In this document: positions 8,733 to 15,796 of the stretch, one piece after another
How the letters are laid out: each line of letters starts with the position of its first letter
Numbering within the stretch: the stretch's first letter is position 1
Source: Bacillota bacterium
GTDB lineage: Bacteria; Bacillota; Clostridia; Oscillospirales; Ruminococcaceae
DNA length: 24,358 bases
Reading direction: 5' to 3'
NCBI GenBank assembly: GCA_023395435.1
Contig: JAEWZG010000107.1
Location: forward strand, 1-24,358
Notes under the pieces: generated by a model
What the model was told of the DNA's origin: nothing
The model's input: the letters and a program-made list of their open reading frames with translations, nothing else
Database searches by the model: none
Made by a program: the position numbers and the translations under genes

Positions 8733-10034
8733 TTAATCTGAAATTTCACCAATGCAATAGTCATTTTGTAACCCTAATATTTTAACATAAATAATGTAAC
8801 TTTTCAAACCTTTCTCGATATTTTGTGACATTATTTTAACTGGAACATAGTTTTTCGTGTAACCTTTGTAATATCCGTCATCTTTTTTAGTTTCTACAAG
8901 AATTGAAACTGTTTTGCCTAACATTTTTGATAAGAAATCTATATGAGATTTATCAGCTATTTCAGCCATAAGCTTTGCTCTGTGTTCTTTAATTGCTTTT
9001 GAGATCTGATCTGGTCTTTTTGCTGCAATAGTTCCTTCTCGCTTTGAGTAGGGGAATATATGAGATTTTGCAAATTCCATTTTTTTCGCAAAATTCAATG
9101 ATTCCTCAAAGTCTTCGCCGGTTTCCCCTGGGAAACCGACCATAATATCTGTAGTAATAGCACAATCTTCAAAACCATTTCTTAATTTTTTTACTATTTC
9201 AGCGTATTCAGCAGTATTATATTTTCTGTTCATTTCTTTTAATGTCTTATCACAGCCACTTTGAAGTGACAAATGAAACTGAGGACATAGTTTTGGCTGG
9301 GCTGCCATTCTTTTTATATCTTCATCACTTATTAATTCAGGCTCAAGAGAACCGAGTCTTACACGTTCAATGCCATCAACAGAACAGGCAGTTTCAATAG
9401 CATCAACTAATCTATATCCGTATTCTCTGCCATAGCAGGAAAGATTGATACCGACAAGAACAATTTCCTTATGACCGGCATTGGCAAGTGCTATAACTTC
9501 ATCTTTTAATTCATCAAGTGGCTTAGAGCGAATATGACCCCTGGAATATGGAATAATACAGTATGTGCAATACTGGTCACAGCCGTCTTGAATCTTTATA
9601 TGAGCCCTTGTTTTGCTTGTATATTTTTCATTTTTCATTGGTTCAATTTTTTCATTTTTAGTGTGCTCATTAATTTCAATTATTCTTGTATGGTGTAACA
9701 AAAACTCCTCAACAAATCTTGGTATATCATTCTTGTTGCTTGAGCCTGTTATAATATCAATATCTTGCATTTTTTCTGCTTCATCTTTAAAAGCTTGTGG
9801 AAAACATCCTGTGAGTACAATAATTGAGTTGGGTTTTATCCTTTTAATTTTATGAATAAGCTGTCTGTTTTTACTATCAGACATTGATGTGACAGTACAG
9901 GTATTTATTACGAATATATCTGCATTACTTATTGTGTCTGTAGTGTCAAAACCTTTATTGGTAAAATTTTGTATAATATTTTCAGTCTCATATTGGTTTA
10001 CTTTACATCCAAAGGTATAATAAAAAATTTTCAT
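8733..10034 (-). CDS. mtaB: tRNA t6A37 methylthiotransferase (MtaB type radical SAM enzyme)
   Basis: MtaB converts t6A to ms2t6A at position 37 of tRNAs reading ANN codons, which supports decoding fidelity. The 433-residue protein shows the three-part family layout. The N-terminal UPF0004 domain has the auxiliary-cluster cysteines Cys10 (FGCKVNQYE), Cys46 (NTCTVT) and Cys77 (GCFPQ). The radical SAM core has CDQYCTYC (Cys152, Cys156, Cys159). A TRAM-like RNA-binding end contains VETKKDDGYYKGYTKNY. FGCKVNQYE favours MtaB (YqeV) over MiaB. An ATG exists 30 bases earlier at 10064, but the one at 10034 has GTGAGG at the right spacing and begins directly with the conserved KIFYYTFGCK. It is first in an operon with purL. 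Confidence 0.9.
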   Translation of the reverse strand: MKIFYYTFGCKVNQYETENIIQNFTNKGFDTTDTISNADIFVINTCTVTSMSDSKNRQLIHKIKRIKPNSIIVLTGCFPQAFKDEAEKMQDIDIITGSSNKNDIPRFVEEFLLHHTRIIEINEHTKNEKIEPMKNEKYTSKTRAHIKIQDGCDQYCTYCIIPYSRGHIRSKPLDELKDEVIALANAGHKEIVLVGINLSCYGREYGYRLVDAIETACSVDGIERVRLGSLEPELISDEDIKRMAAQPKLCPQFHLSLQSGCDKTLKEMNRKYNTAEYAEIVKKLRNGFEDCAITTDIMVGFPGETGEDFEESLNFAKKMEFAKSHIFPYSKREGTIAAKRPDQISKAIKEHRAKLMAEIADKSHIDFLSKMLGKTVSILVETKKDDGYYKGYTKNYVPVKIMSQNIEKGLKSYIIYVKILGLQNDYCIGEISD

Positions 10035-10062
10035 TTTAACCTCACAACTTAAAAAATTGTAC

Positions 10063-10071
10063 ATTATAACA
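10063..10071 (-). promoter_or_regulatory. Extended -10 element for mtaB-purL
   Basis: On the minus strand the sequence reads TGTTATAAT, a perfect extended -10 box, about 30 bases before the mtaB ATG. No good -35 lies at 16-18 bases (AATTAG-like only), which is usual for extended -10 promoters. Confidence 0.55.
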
Positions 10072-10105
10072 CGAGGATAATGTAACTAATTGTTTATTAT
10101 ACTAT

Positions 10106-10126
10106 ATTTGAAAATTATTTTCAAAT
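10106..10126. repeat. Perfect 21-bp palindrome in the divergent mtaB/HPr-like promoter region
   Basis: Two 10-base arms (10106-10115 and 10117-10126, core TTTGAAAA/TTTTCAAA) flank one central T with no mismatch. It ends 5 bases before the -35 box of the HPr-like gene and lies about 35 bases upstream of the mtaB -10. It could be a regulator binding site. It is AT-only apart from one G and one C, so chance is possible. Confidence 0.5.
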
Positions 10127-10131
10127 AAGTG

Positions 10132-10160
10132 TTGACTAACTAGGAAAAAGTTGCTATATT
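10132..10160 (+). promoter_or_regulatory. Sigma-A type promoter for the HPr-like gene
   Basis: TTGACT (10132-10137) and TATATT (10155-10160) are exactly 17 bases apart. The ATG of the HPr-like gene is 36 bases downstream, with GGAGGA between. Confidence 0.8.
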
Positions 10161-10195
10161 AAATATGTAATCAAATTGTGTATGGAGGAATTAAT

Positions 10196-10426
10196 ATGAA
10201 AACAGTAAATATTATGTTAGGCACAATTAACGACGTAAAGATTTTTGTTAATACTGTTGCTAAGTACGATTTTGATGTTGACTTGGTATCAGGAAGATAT
10301 GCTATCGACGCTAAGTCAATTATGGGTATTTTCAGTCTTGATCTTTCTAAGAAGATTGAATTACAGGCTCATACCGAGAACTGTGATGCATTTCTTGCAG
10401 AAATCAAGCAATTCATTGTTGATTAA
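10196..10426 (+). CDS. HPr-like protein lacking the active-site histidine
   Basis: This 76-residue protein has the HPr fold signature AKSIMGIFSLDL (residues 39-50). In that signature Ser41 matches Ser46 of HPr, the site phosphorylated by HPr kinase in Firmicutes. The usual active-site segment GxHARPA, with His15 phosphorylated by enzyme I, is absent: the matching stretch reads LGTINDVKIFV, with no histidine and a shortened loop. It therefore should not carry phosphate in sugar transport. It could act only in regulation, as Crh does in Bacillus, where His15 is also replaced. Start at 10196 is chosen over the in-frame ATG at 10178 because GGAGGA lies 6 bases before it. It forms a single-gene unit between a strong promoter and a terminator. 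The regulatory role is inference. Confidence 0.85.
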   Translation: MKTVNIMLGTINDVKIFVNTVAKYDFDVDLVSGRYAIDAKSIMGIFSLDLSKKIELQAHTENCDAFLAEIKQFIVD

Positions 10427-10434
10427 TTAATATT

Positions 10435-10475
10435 ACAATAGTGGGTCAGATTTTTTTCTGGCCCACTATTGTTTT
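10435..10475 (+). terminator. Intrinsic terminator after the HPr-like gene
   Basis: A 15-bp stem (10435-10449 with 10458-10472, one G-T pair) has an 8-base A/T loop and is followed by TTTAT. The lower stem contains GTGGG/CCCAC, so it is stable. It separates the HPr-like gene from the DacF-like gene. Confidence 0.88.
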
Positions 10476-10534
10476 ATATGACACTTTGTCTGCATAGAAT
10501 TTACAAAAAGCATTTTGCGGAATGGGAGATTCAT

Positions 10535-11710
10535 ATGAAGACAAAAATCAGAATTTCAACCATAATATTATGTATAATTTTTATGCTTAATATTTCAACT
10601 TCAGCTTTTGCAGATGGTGATAATAATACTATAATCGTATCGGCTGAAGTTCCTGCTGTTTCAGCTAAATCAGTTATTATTCTTGATGCTAATTCTGGTC
10701 AGGTAGTTTTTGAAAGTTCACCTGATGAACATTTACCAGTTTCATACCTTGTAAAGCTAATGACCTTACTACTCACAGCAGAAGCTATTGATAGTGGAAG
10801 AATTAAGCTTGACTCAAAAGTAACAACATCAAATAGTGCTAATAAGATGGGTGATCCACAAATATGGCTAAATGTCGGAGAACAGATTACTGTTGATGAA
10901 CTTATAAAAGCAATAACTATTGGCAATGCAAACGATGCCAGTGTTGTTCTTGCTGAAGCAATAGGCGGTACTGAATCAGATTTTGTTGCAATGATGAATA
11001 ACAGGGCAGCACAACTTGGAATGAAAAATACTGCCTTTATTAATTGTACAGGTATTGAAATTAGCGTACAGTATTCATGCGCACGTGATATTGCTTTGCT
11101 TTCAAAAGAAATATTAAAGCATGAAAAGCTTATCCCATATATGACATTATGGATGACCGATGTCCGTAACGGGCAAACTAATCTTGTCAACACAAATACT
11201 ATGGTAAGGACCTATAAAGGAATTACAGGACTTAAGGCTGCTACTTCAAAAGAAGCAGGCAACTGTCTTGCTTTATCTTCAAAACGTAATAATCTACATC
11301 TTATATGCATAATGCTTGGTTGCAATGATCCAAAGCAAAGATTCGCTGATGCAAAAATATTACTTGATTATGCCTTTTCAACAAATCAATATTTTAACCC
11401 AAAACTCACAAAAGATGAGTTAAAAGACATAAGAGTAAAGGGTGGGGAAGAAAAGAAAGTCAGCATAAGGTGTGAGGATAAAACTGGCATTGTAATTACA
11501 AGAGGTACCTCACAAAATATTAAAACTAATATTATTCTAAGCGAAGAAATACAAGCACCTGTCAAAAAAGGTCAGGTTGTAGGAGAAGTTCAATTTTATG
11601 ATGGTGATAAATTATTATTCAAGACTAATATTATTACAGAGAAATCAGTTAATAAAATTTCAATAAAATATTGTTTTAAGAAGCTTTTAGATTATATGCT
11701 TAAAATGTAG
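10535..11710 (+). CDS. D-Ala-D-Ala carboxypeptidase (DacF/PBP5) homologue with all catalytic motifs lost
   Basis: The 391-residue protein has the peptidase S11 layout: signal peptide (about 1-26, ending SAFA), penicillin-binding domain, and a C-terminal PBP5-like beta domain ending in a basic, hydrophobic tail that could sit on the membrane. The family frame is clear (LPVxxxxKLMTLLL, QIWLNVGEQITVDEL, NDASVVLAE, RAAQLGMKNTAF, SKEAGNCL). The three active-site motifs are altered: SxxK is Tyr71-Leu-Val-Lys74, SxN is Asn131-Ala-Asn133, and KTG is Lys234-Ala-Ala236. With no nucleophilic serine it should not cleave D-Ala or bind penicillin covalently. The frame is intact, so it looks like a maintained non-enzyme and not a decayed gene. 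Start at 10535 has GGGAG upstream; an earlier in-frame ATG at 10469 lies inside the terminator. Confidence 0.85.
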   Translation: MKTKIRISTIILCIIFMLNISTSAFADGDNNTIIVSAEVPAVSAKSVIILDANSGQVVFESSPDEHLPVSYLVKLMTLLLTAEAIDSGRIKLDSKVTTSNSANKMGDPQIWLNVGEQITVDELIKAITIGNANDASVVLAEAIGGTESDFVAMMNNRAAQLGMKNTAFINCTGIEISVQYSCARDIALLSKEILKHEKLIPYMTLWMTDVRNGQTNLVNTNTMVRTYKGITGLKAATSKEAGNCLALSSKRNNLHLICIMLGCNDPKQRFADAKILLDYAFSTNQYFNPKLTKDELKDIRVKGGEEKKVSIRCEDKTGIVITRGTSQNIKTNIILSEEIQAPVKKGQVVGEVQFYDGDKLLFKTNIITEKSVNKISIKYCFKKLLDYMLKM

Positions 11711-11760
11711 AAAACTTTTTGTATAAATCATACAAAACTGGACTTGTTTTATAAAACATC

Positions 11761-11789
11761 TTGAAAAGGATATGGTTTTATAGTAAAAT
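11761..11789 (+). promoter_or_regulatory. Sigma-A type promoter for pgi
   Basis: TTGAAA (11761-11766) and TAAAAT (11784-11789) are 17 bases apart, about 35 bases before the pgi ATG. A 12-bp palindrome GTTTTATAAAAC (11746-11757) lies just upstream. The segment 11773-11792 is repeated exactly in the pyrH promoter. Confidence 0.75.
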
Positions 11790-11792
11790 AAT
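11773..11792 (+). repeat. 20-nt promoter segment shared with the pyrH promoter (copy 1)
   Basis: Twenty bases covering the spacer end, the -10 box and three further bases are identical to 18928-18947. The segment contains the inverted repeat TTTTA-TAG-TAAAA. Confidence 0.8.
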
Positions 11793-11824
11793 TTTAGATA
11801 AATATACGGAGGATAATTAAAAAA

Positions 11825-13159
11825 ATGTCTATTAAACTTAATGCAAAATATCTTGCTGATTATGTTAACGAAACTGAACTTGAAGGTATTAAAGCACAGA
11901 TTGAGGCAGCTCATCAGACTCTTAGTAATAAAACCGGTTTAGGTTGCGACTTCCTTGGTTGGGTTAATCTTCCTACTGATTATGATAAAGATGAATTTGC
12001 ACGTATTAAAGCTGCTGCAAAGAGAATCAAGGATATGGCCGATATATTGATTGTAATTGGTATTGGTGGTTCATATCTTGGTGCAAGAGCTGCTATTGAA
12101 CTACTCCAGTCACCATTCTACAACAACCTTAAAAAAGACACGCCTGACATTTATTTTGTTGGCAACAACATTAGTCCAACTTACTTAAATGAAGTTCTTT
12201 CAATATGCGAAGGAAGAGATATTGCTGTTAACGTTATATCAAAATCAGGAACAACAACTGAACCTGCACTTGCTTTTAGAATATTCAAGGAACTTCTCGA
12301 AAAGAAATATGGCAAGGAAGAATCAAAAAAGCGTATTTTTGCTACAACTGATAAAGAAAAAGGAACACTCAAAGAGCTTTCAGATACAGAAGGTTACGAA
12401 ACATTCGTAATTGCAGATGATATCGGCGGACGTTTTTCAGTTCTTACAGCTGTTGGTCTTCTTCCAATCGCAGTAGCTGGATGTGATATAGATGCTATTA
12501 TGGAAGGTGCCTTTACAGCTCAGAAGGAATTATCTGATAACAATGAAGAAAATGACTGTTACAAATATGCAGCTTACAGAAATATTCTTTACAGAAAGAA
12601 CAAGTCTGTAGAAATGCTTGTTAGCTATGATCCAAGCTTCACTATGATGGCTGAATGGTTTAAACAACTCTTTGGTGAAAGTGAAGGAAAGGACAATAAG
12701 GGTATATTCCCAACAGCTGCAACATTCTCAACCGACCTACATTCATTAGGTCAGTTCATTCAGGACGGTTCAAAAATTATTTTTGAAACTGTTCTTGATA
12801 TTAAGAAACCTAAAAAGGATTTATTCCTTGAGAATGATAAAGAAAATCTTGATGGGCTTAACTTCCTTACAAATCAGAATATGTCTGTTGTAAATAGAAA
12901 AGCTCTTGAAGGAACGATTCTTGCTCATACTGAAGGCGGAATTCCTAATATGGTTCTTGAAATTGAAGAAATAAATGAGTTTAACTTTGGCTATATGGTT
13001 TATTTCTTTGAAAAGGCCTGTGCTATTTCTGGATATATGCTCGGTGTTAATCCATTTAACCAGCCTGGAGTTGAAAGCTACAAGAAAAATATGTTTGCTC
13101 TCCTTGGAAAACCAGGATATGAATCTCAGAAAGCTTCACTTGAAGCAAAGCTACACTAA
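11825..13159 (+). CDS. pgi: Glucose-6-phosphate isomerase
   Basis: The enzyme interconverts glucose-6-phosphate and fructose-6-phosphate in cytosolic glycolysis and gluconeogenesis. The 444-residue length matches the short Firmicute type. Phosphate- and substrate-binding motifs are intact: IGIGGSYLGARAA (78-90), SKSGTTTEPA (139-148), GGRFSVLTAVGLLP (201-214) and QLFGESEGKD (281-290, with the catalytic Glu region). GGAGG lies upstream of the ATG. It has its own promoter and shares no terminator with the preceding DacF-like gene. A possible second gene of the transcript follows 66 bases downstream. Confidence 0.96.
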   Translation: MSIKLNAKYLADYVNETELEGIKAQIEAAHQTLSNKTGLGCDFLGWVNLPTDYDKDEFARIKAAAKRIKDMADILIVIGIGGSYLGARAAIELLQSPFYNNLKKDTPDIYFVGNNISPTYLNEVLSICEGRDIAVNVISKSGTTTEPALAFRIFKELLEKKYGKEESKKRIFATTDKEKGTLKELSDTEGYETFVIADDIGGRFSVLTAVGLLPIAVAGCDIDAIMEGAFTAQKELSDNNEENDCYKYAAYRNILYRKNKSVEMLVSYDPSFTMMAEWFKQLFGESEGKDNKGIFPTAATFSTDLHSLGQFIQDGSKIIFETVLDIKKPKKDLFLENDKENLDGLNFLTNQNMSVVNRKALEGTILAHTEGGIPNMVLEIEEINEFNFGYMVYFFEKACAISGYMLGVNPFNQPGVESYKKNMFALLGKPGYESQKASLEAKLH

Positions 13160-13225
13160 TTAAATTGCTCCAATAGTCTTTGACTTGGAAATAGAAAGCC
13201 TTTATGGCGGAAATGGAGTGTTATT

Positions 13226-13630
13226 ATGATTAAATTAATAACAGGAAAAAAGGGAACAGGCAAAACTAAAATTCTGATCGATATGATCAATGCTGATGCA
13301 AAAGCATCTAAAGGTAATATTGTTTGTATCGAAAAGGGTGCAAAGCTTACTTATGATATTCCTCACTCGGTAAGACTTGCTGATGTTGAAGAATACGACA
13401 TTAACGGTTATGATGCGTTTTATGGTTTTATTGCTGGTATGTTTGCTGGAAACTTTGATATATGCGAAGTATTTGTTGACTCTATTCTGAAAATCGGTGG
13501 CAAGGACTTTGACGCTCTCGGAACACTTCTTCAGAAAATTGATAAGATTTCAAAAGACATTAAAATTGTATTTACAGTTTCTGCTGACGACTGTGATCTT
13601 CCAGACAGTGTAAAAGCATTCATTAATTAA
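13226..13630 (+). CDS. Small P-loop NTPase-like protein of unknown function
   Basis: The 134-residue protein starts with a beta strand and a Walker A loop GKKGTGKT (residues 7-14). A Walker B-like strand EVFVD (81-85) and a later strand KIVFTVSADD (113-122) complete a minimal P-loop core. There is no room for an added domain and no lid, DNA-binding or membrane segment is visible. Similar short ATPase-like proteins occur in related Clostridia, sometimes under uninformative names, but I do not know their role. The ATG is preceded by GGAAATGGAG. It follows pgi by 66 bases without a clear terminator, so co-transcription is possible. Nothing links it mechanistically to glycolysis. Confidence 0.75.
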   Translation: MIKLITGKKGTGKTKILIDMINADAKASKGNIVCIEKGAKLTYDIPHSVRLADVEEYDINGYDAFYGFIAGMFAGNFDICEVFVDSILKIGGKDFDALGTLLQKIDKISKDIKIVFTVSADDCDLPDSVKAFIN

Positions 13631-13661
13631 TACTTACTTAACATCAAATTTTTAAAAACTG

Positions 13662-13690
13662 TTGACATTTATAAATTTAACAGATATAAT
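13662..13690 (+). promoter_or_regulatory. Full-consensus sigma-A promoter for the YceD/rpmF unit
   Basis: TTGACA (13662-13667) and TATAAT (13685-13690) match the consensus at all twelve positions with a 17-base spacer. This suggests strong constitutive expression, as expected for a ribosomal protein gene. The YceD ATG is 28 bases downstream. Confidence 0.92.
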
Positions 13691-13718
13691 ATAATTTGTG
13701 ATGTTCTGAGGTGAAATA

Positions 13719-14168
13719 ATGGTATTACAATTAAAACAGCTCTTTGACATATCAGGGGATTTTAAATCATTTGAATATGACATTTCTCTTGACAATCTTA
13801 AGCAATATGAAAGTTACCCATTTATTTCTCCAATTGCAATAAATGGCACCCTTGTAAATAGGGCAGGAATAGTTAAACTTGACTATTCTGTTAAATTTAC
13901 GATGAAGCTGAATTGCGACAGATGTCTTAATGAGTTTGATCGTGAATATTCTTATAATTTTTATCATTTATTGGTTCGTTCCACTAACCACGATGATGAT
14001 GAATATATAGAATGTCCTGATAACATACTCAATTTAGACGAATTGGCTATTTCTGATATTTTACTACAACTACCGTCAAAAATACTTTGTAGTGATGACT
14101 GTAAAGGTTTATGCTCAAAGTGTGGTAATAACAAAAACATTTTAGACTGTGGTTGCTCAAAAGAATAG
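13719..14168 (+). CDS. yceD: DUF177 / YceD family protein
   Basis: The 149-residue protein belongs to the DUF177 family, normally encoded just before rpmF and implicated in 23S rRNA accumulation in E. coli and plants. Visible features are a central CDRC pair (Cys66, Cys69) within LNCDRCLNEFDREYSYNF and a C-terminal cysteine-rich tail (Cys124, 128, 132, 135, 144, 146), of the CxxxCKGLCSKCG type usual in Clostridia, which may bind metal. TGAGGTG precedes the ATG. It is the first gene after a full-consensus promoter and 53 bases before rpmF. The molecular function remains unproven for the family. Confidence 0.85.
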   Translation: MVLQLKQLFDISGDFKSFEYDISLDNLKQYESYPFISPIAINGTLVNRAGIVKLDYSVKFTMKLNCDRCLNEFDREYSYNFYHLLVRSTNHDDDEYIECPDNILNLDELAISDILLQLPSKILCSDDCKGLCSKCGNNKNILDCGCSKE

Positions 14169-14221
14169 TCGTAACAGTTAAATTAGTTTTAACATACCCG
14201 ATATATAAGGAGGTGCCGAAA

Positions 14222-14404
14222 ATGGCAGTACCAAAGAGAAAAGTATCCAAAGCAAGACGTGATAAAAGACGTTCAGCTGTATGGAAATTAGATGCACCAG
14301 CTTTCAGCAAATGTACAAACTGTGGAGCTCTTACTGTACCTCACAGAGTTTGTAAGGAATGCGGATTTTATAAAGGTGTTCAGGTTATTAAGAAAGAAGC
14401 GTAA
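14222..14404 (+). CDS. rpmF: 50S ribosomal protein L32
   Basis: The 60-residue zinc-ribbon protein of the large subunit opens with the canonical MAVPKRKVSKARRDKRRS. Four cysteines (31, 34, 44, 47) form CTNC and CKEC knuckles, so it is the zinc-binding version. The frame is open from an upstream ATG at 14153, but the true start is at 14222, where AAGGAGGTG lies before the ATG and the family N-terminus begins. It follows DUF177 as in most bacteria. Confidence 0.97.
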   Translation: MAVPKRKVSKARRDKRRSAVWKLDAPAFSKCTNCGALTVPHRVCKECGFYKGVQVIKKEA

Positions 14405-14423
14405 TAACGTCTTCTTCAAAAAT

Positions 14424-14453
14424 AAGAGGAGGAGAAATCCTTCTCTTTTTTTT
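14424..14453 (+). terminator. Terminator or attenuator between rpmF and the DUF512 gene
   Basis: An 8-bp stem (14425-14432 with 14439-14446, one G-T pair, extendable by one A-T pair) has the loop AGAAAT and an eight-T tail. It lies 29 bases before the next ATG. With no clear promoter in between, it may only reduce transcription into the DUF512-der-plsY-gpsA genes. Confidence 0.75.
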
Positions 14454-14481
14454 AACAATTATCATTTTTCAGGAGGAATTT

Positions 14482-15777
14482 ATGGCTGTTAAAATTACAT
14501 CTGTCGTCAAGCATTCTCTGGCAGATAAGGCAAAAATTAAAGCTGATGACATCTTGCTGAAAATAAATGATAATGATATACATGACGTTCTCGATTATAT
14601 GTTTTATATTGCTGAAGATAGGGTAAAAGTTGAGTTTAAACGACAGGATAAAATAAAAGATGTTTCTATTAAAAAAAGTGAATACGACGATATTGGGCTT
14701 GAATTTTCAAGTTATTTAATGGATGAAAAACAATCCTGTACAAATAAGTGCGTTTTTTGTTTTATTGATCAGATGCCAAAAGGTATGCGTGATACCCTTT
14801 ACTTTAAGGATGATGATGCAAGATTATCATTCCTGCATGGTAACTATGTTACACTTACAAATCTTAAAGATAGCGATATTGATAGAATAATTAAAATGCA
14901 TCTTAATATAAATGTTTCTGTTCATACTACAAATCCAGAATTGCGAGTTAAAATAATGAAAAATCGTTTTGCTGGTGAGAAACTCAAGTATTTAAAAAAA
15001 CTCGCTGATTCGGGAATAACTATGAATTGTCAAATTGTTCTTTGTCCAAATTTAAATGATGGTAAAGAACTTGAAAGAACTTTAAATGATCTTTCAGAAT
15101 TATATCCTGCGGTTCAGTCTGTTGCTATTGTGCCAGTTGGTTTGTCAAAATACAGAGAGGGTTTATACCAGATTGAACCTTTTACACAAGATACCGCAGC
15201 AGTTGCGTTGGACTTGATAGAATCAAAACAAATAGAGTTTTTAAAAAAGCATGGTACACGGCTTGCTTTTACTGCCGATGAGTTTTATTTGAAGGCAAAA
15301 AGAGATATACCAGACGAAGAATATTATGAAGGTTATCCTCAGTATGAAAACGGTGTTGGTCTTATCAGAGTACTTATAAATGAGTTTAGTGATGCTTTAA
15401 ATAATACTGAAATTGAAGATACAAATAATAAATTATCAATAGCTACTGGTTATGCTGCTTTTGATACAATTTCTTCACTTATTGAAAAAACAAAAGAAAA
15501 ATGGCATAATCTTGATTGTAAAGTCTATGCTATTAAAAATAATTATTTTGGTGAGAATATTACTGTTGCTGGTTTAATTACTGGAACTGATTTAATAGAA
15601 CAGCTTAAGGGCAAGGATCTTGGCGATTTTCTTGTTATTCCTTCTGTAATGCTAAAGCAGGATAGTGATATTTTCCTTGATGATTACACAGTTTCGCAAG
15701 TAGAAAAAGAACTAGATATTAAAATTAAAGTTATAAATAATAATGGAAGTGAATTGTTAGATATACTGACAAACTAA
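14482..15777 (+). CDS. DUF512 radical SAM protein with N-terminal PDZ-like domain
   Basis: The 431-residue protein belongs to the widespread clostridial and cyanobacterial DUF512 family, whose function is unknown. Residues 1-60 form a PDZ-like region (KITSVVKHSLADKAKIKADD). The cluster-binding motif is CTNKCVFC (Cys86, Cys90, Cys93), a CxxxCxxC arrangement as in radical SAM enzymes, followed by the family signature FIDQMPKGMRDTLYFKDDD. The C-terminal half is the DUF512 domain, with TGYAAFDT and ITVAGLITGTDL. AGGAGG lies before the ATG. It is 19 bases ahead of der, an arrangement common in Clostridia that suggests a link with ribosome or membrane biogenesis, but this is only context. Confidence 0.88.
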   Translation: MAVKITSVVKHSLADKAKIKADDILLKINDNDIHDVLDYMFYIAEDRVKVEFKRQDKIKDVSIKKSEYDDIGLEFSSYLMDEKQSCTNKCVFCFIDQMPKGMRDTLYFKDDDARLSFLHGNYVTLTNLKDSDIDRIIKMHLNINVSVHTTNPELRVKIMKNRFAGEKLKYLKKLADSGITMNCQIVLCPNLNDGKELERTLNDLSELYPAVQSVAIVPVGLSKYREGLYQIEPFTQDTAAVALDLIESKQIEFLKKHGTRLAFTADEFYLKAKRDIPDEEYYEGYPQYENGVGLIRVLINEFSDALNNTEIEDTNNKLSIATGYAAFDTISSLIEKTKEKWHNLDCKVYAIKNNYFGENITVAGLITGTDLIEQLKGKDLGDFLVIPSVMLKQDSDIFLDDYTVSQVEKELDIKIKVINNNGSELLDILTN

Positions 15778-15796
15778 TAGAAAAGGAGTTGAAAAA

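Noticed and set aside
10035..10195. Possible purine riboswitch upstream of the mtaB-purL unit
   Set aside because: The leader between the -10 and the mtaB start is only about 20 bases, too short for an aptamer, and no conserved purine-aptamer core was seen.
10699..11193. 164-codon minus-strand open frame antisense to the DacF-like gene
   Set aside because: The + strand protein is clearly conserved; the antisense frame is low in complexity of motif and has no promoter or ribosome binding site.
11717..11737. Hairpin after the DacF-like gene as a terminator
   Set aside because: An 8-bp A/T-rich stem with a 5-base loop has no U-tract after it, so it cannot be called a terminator.
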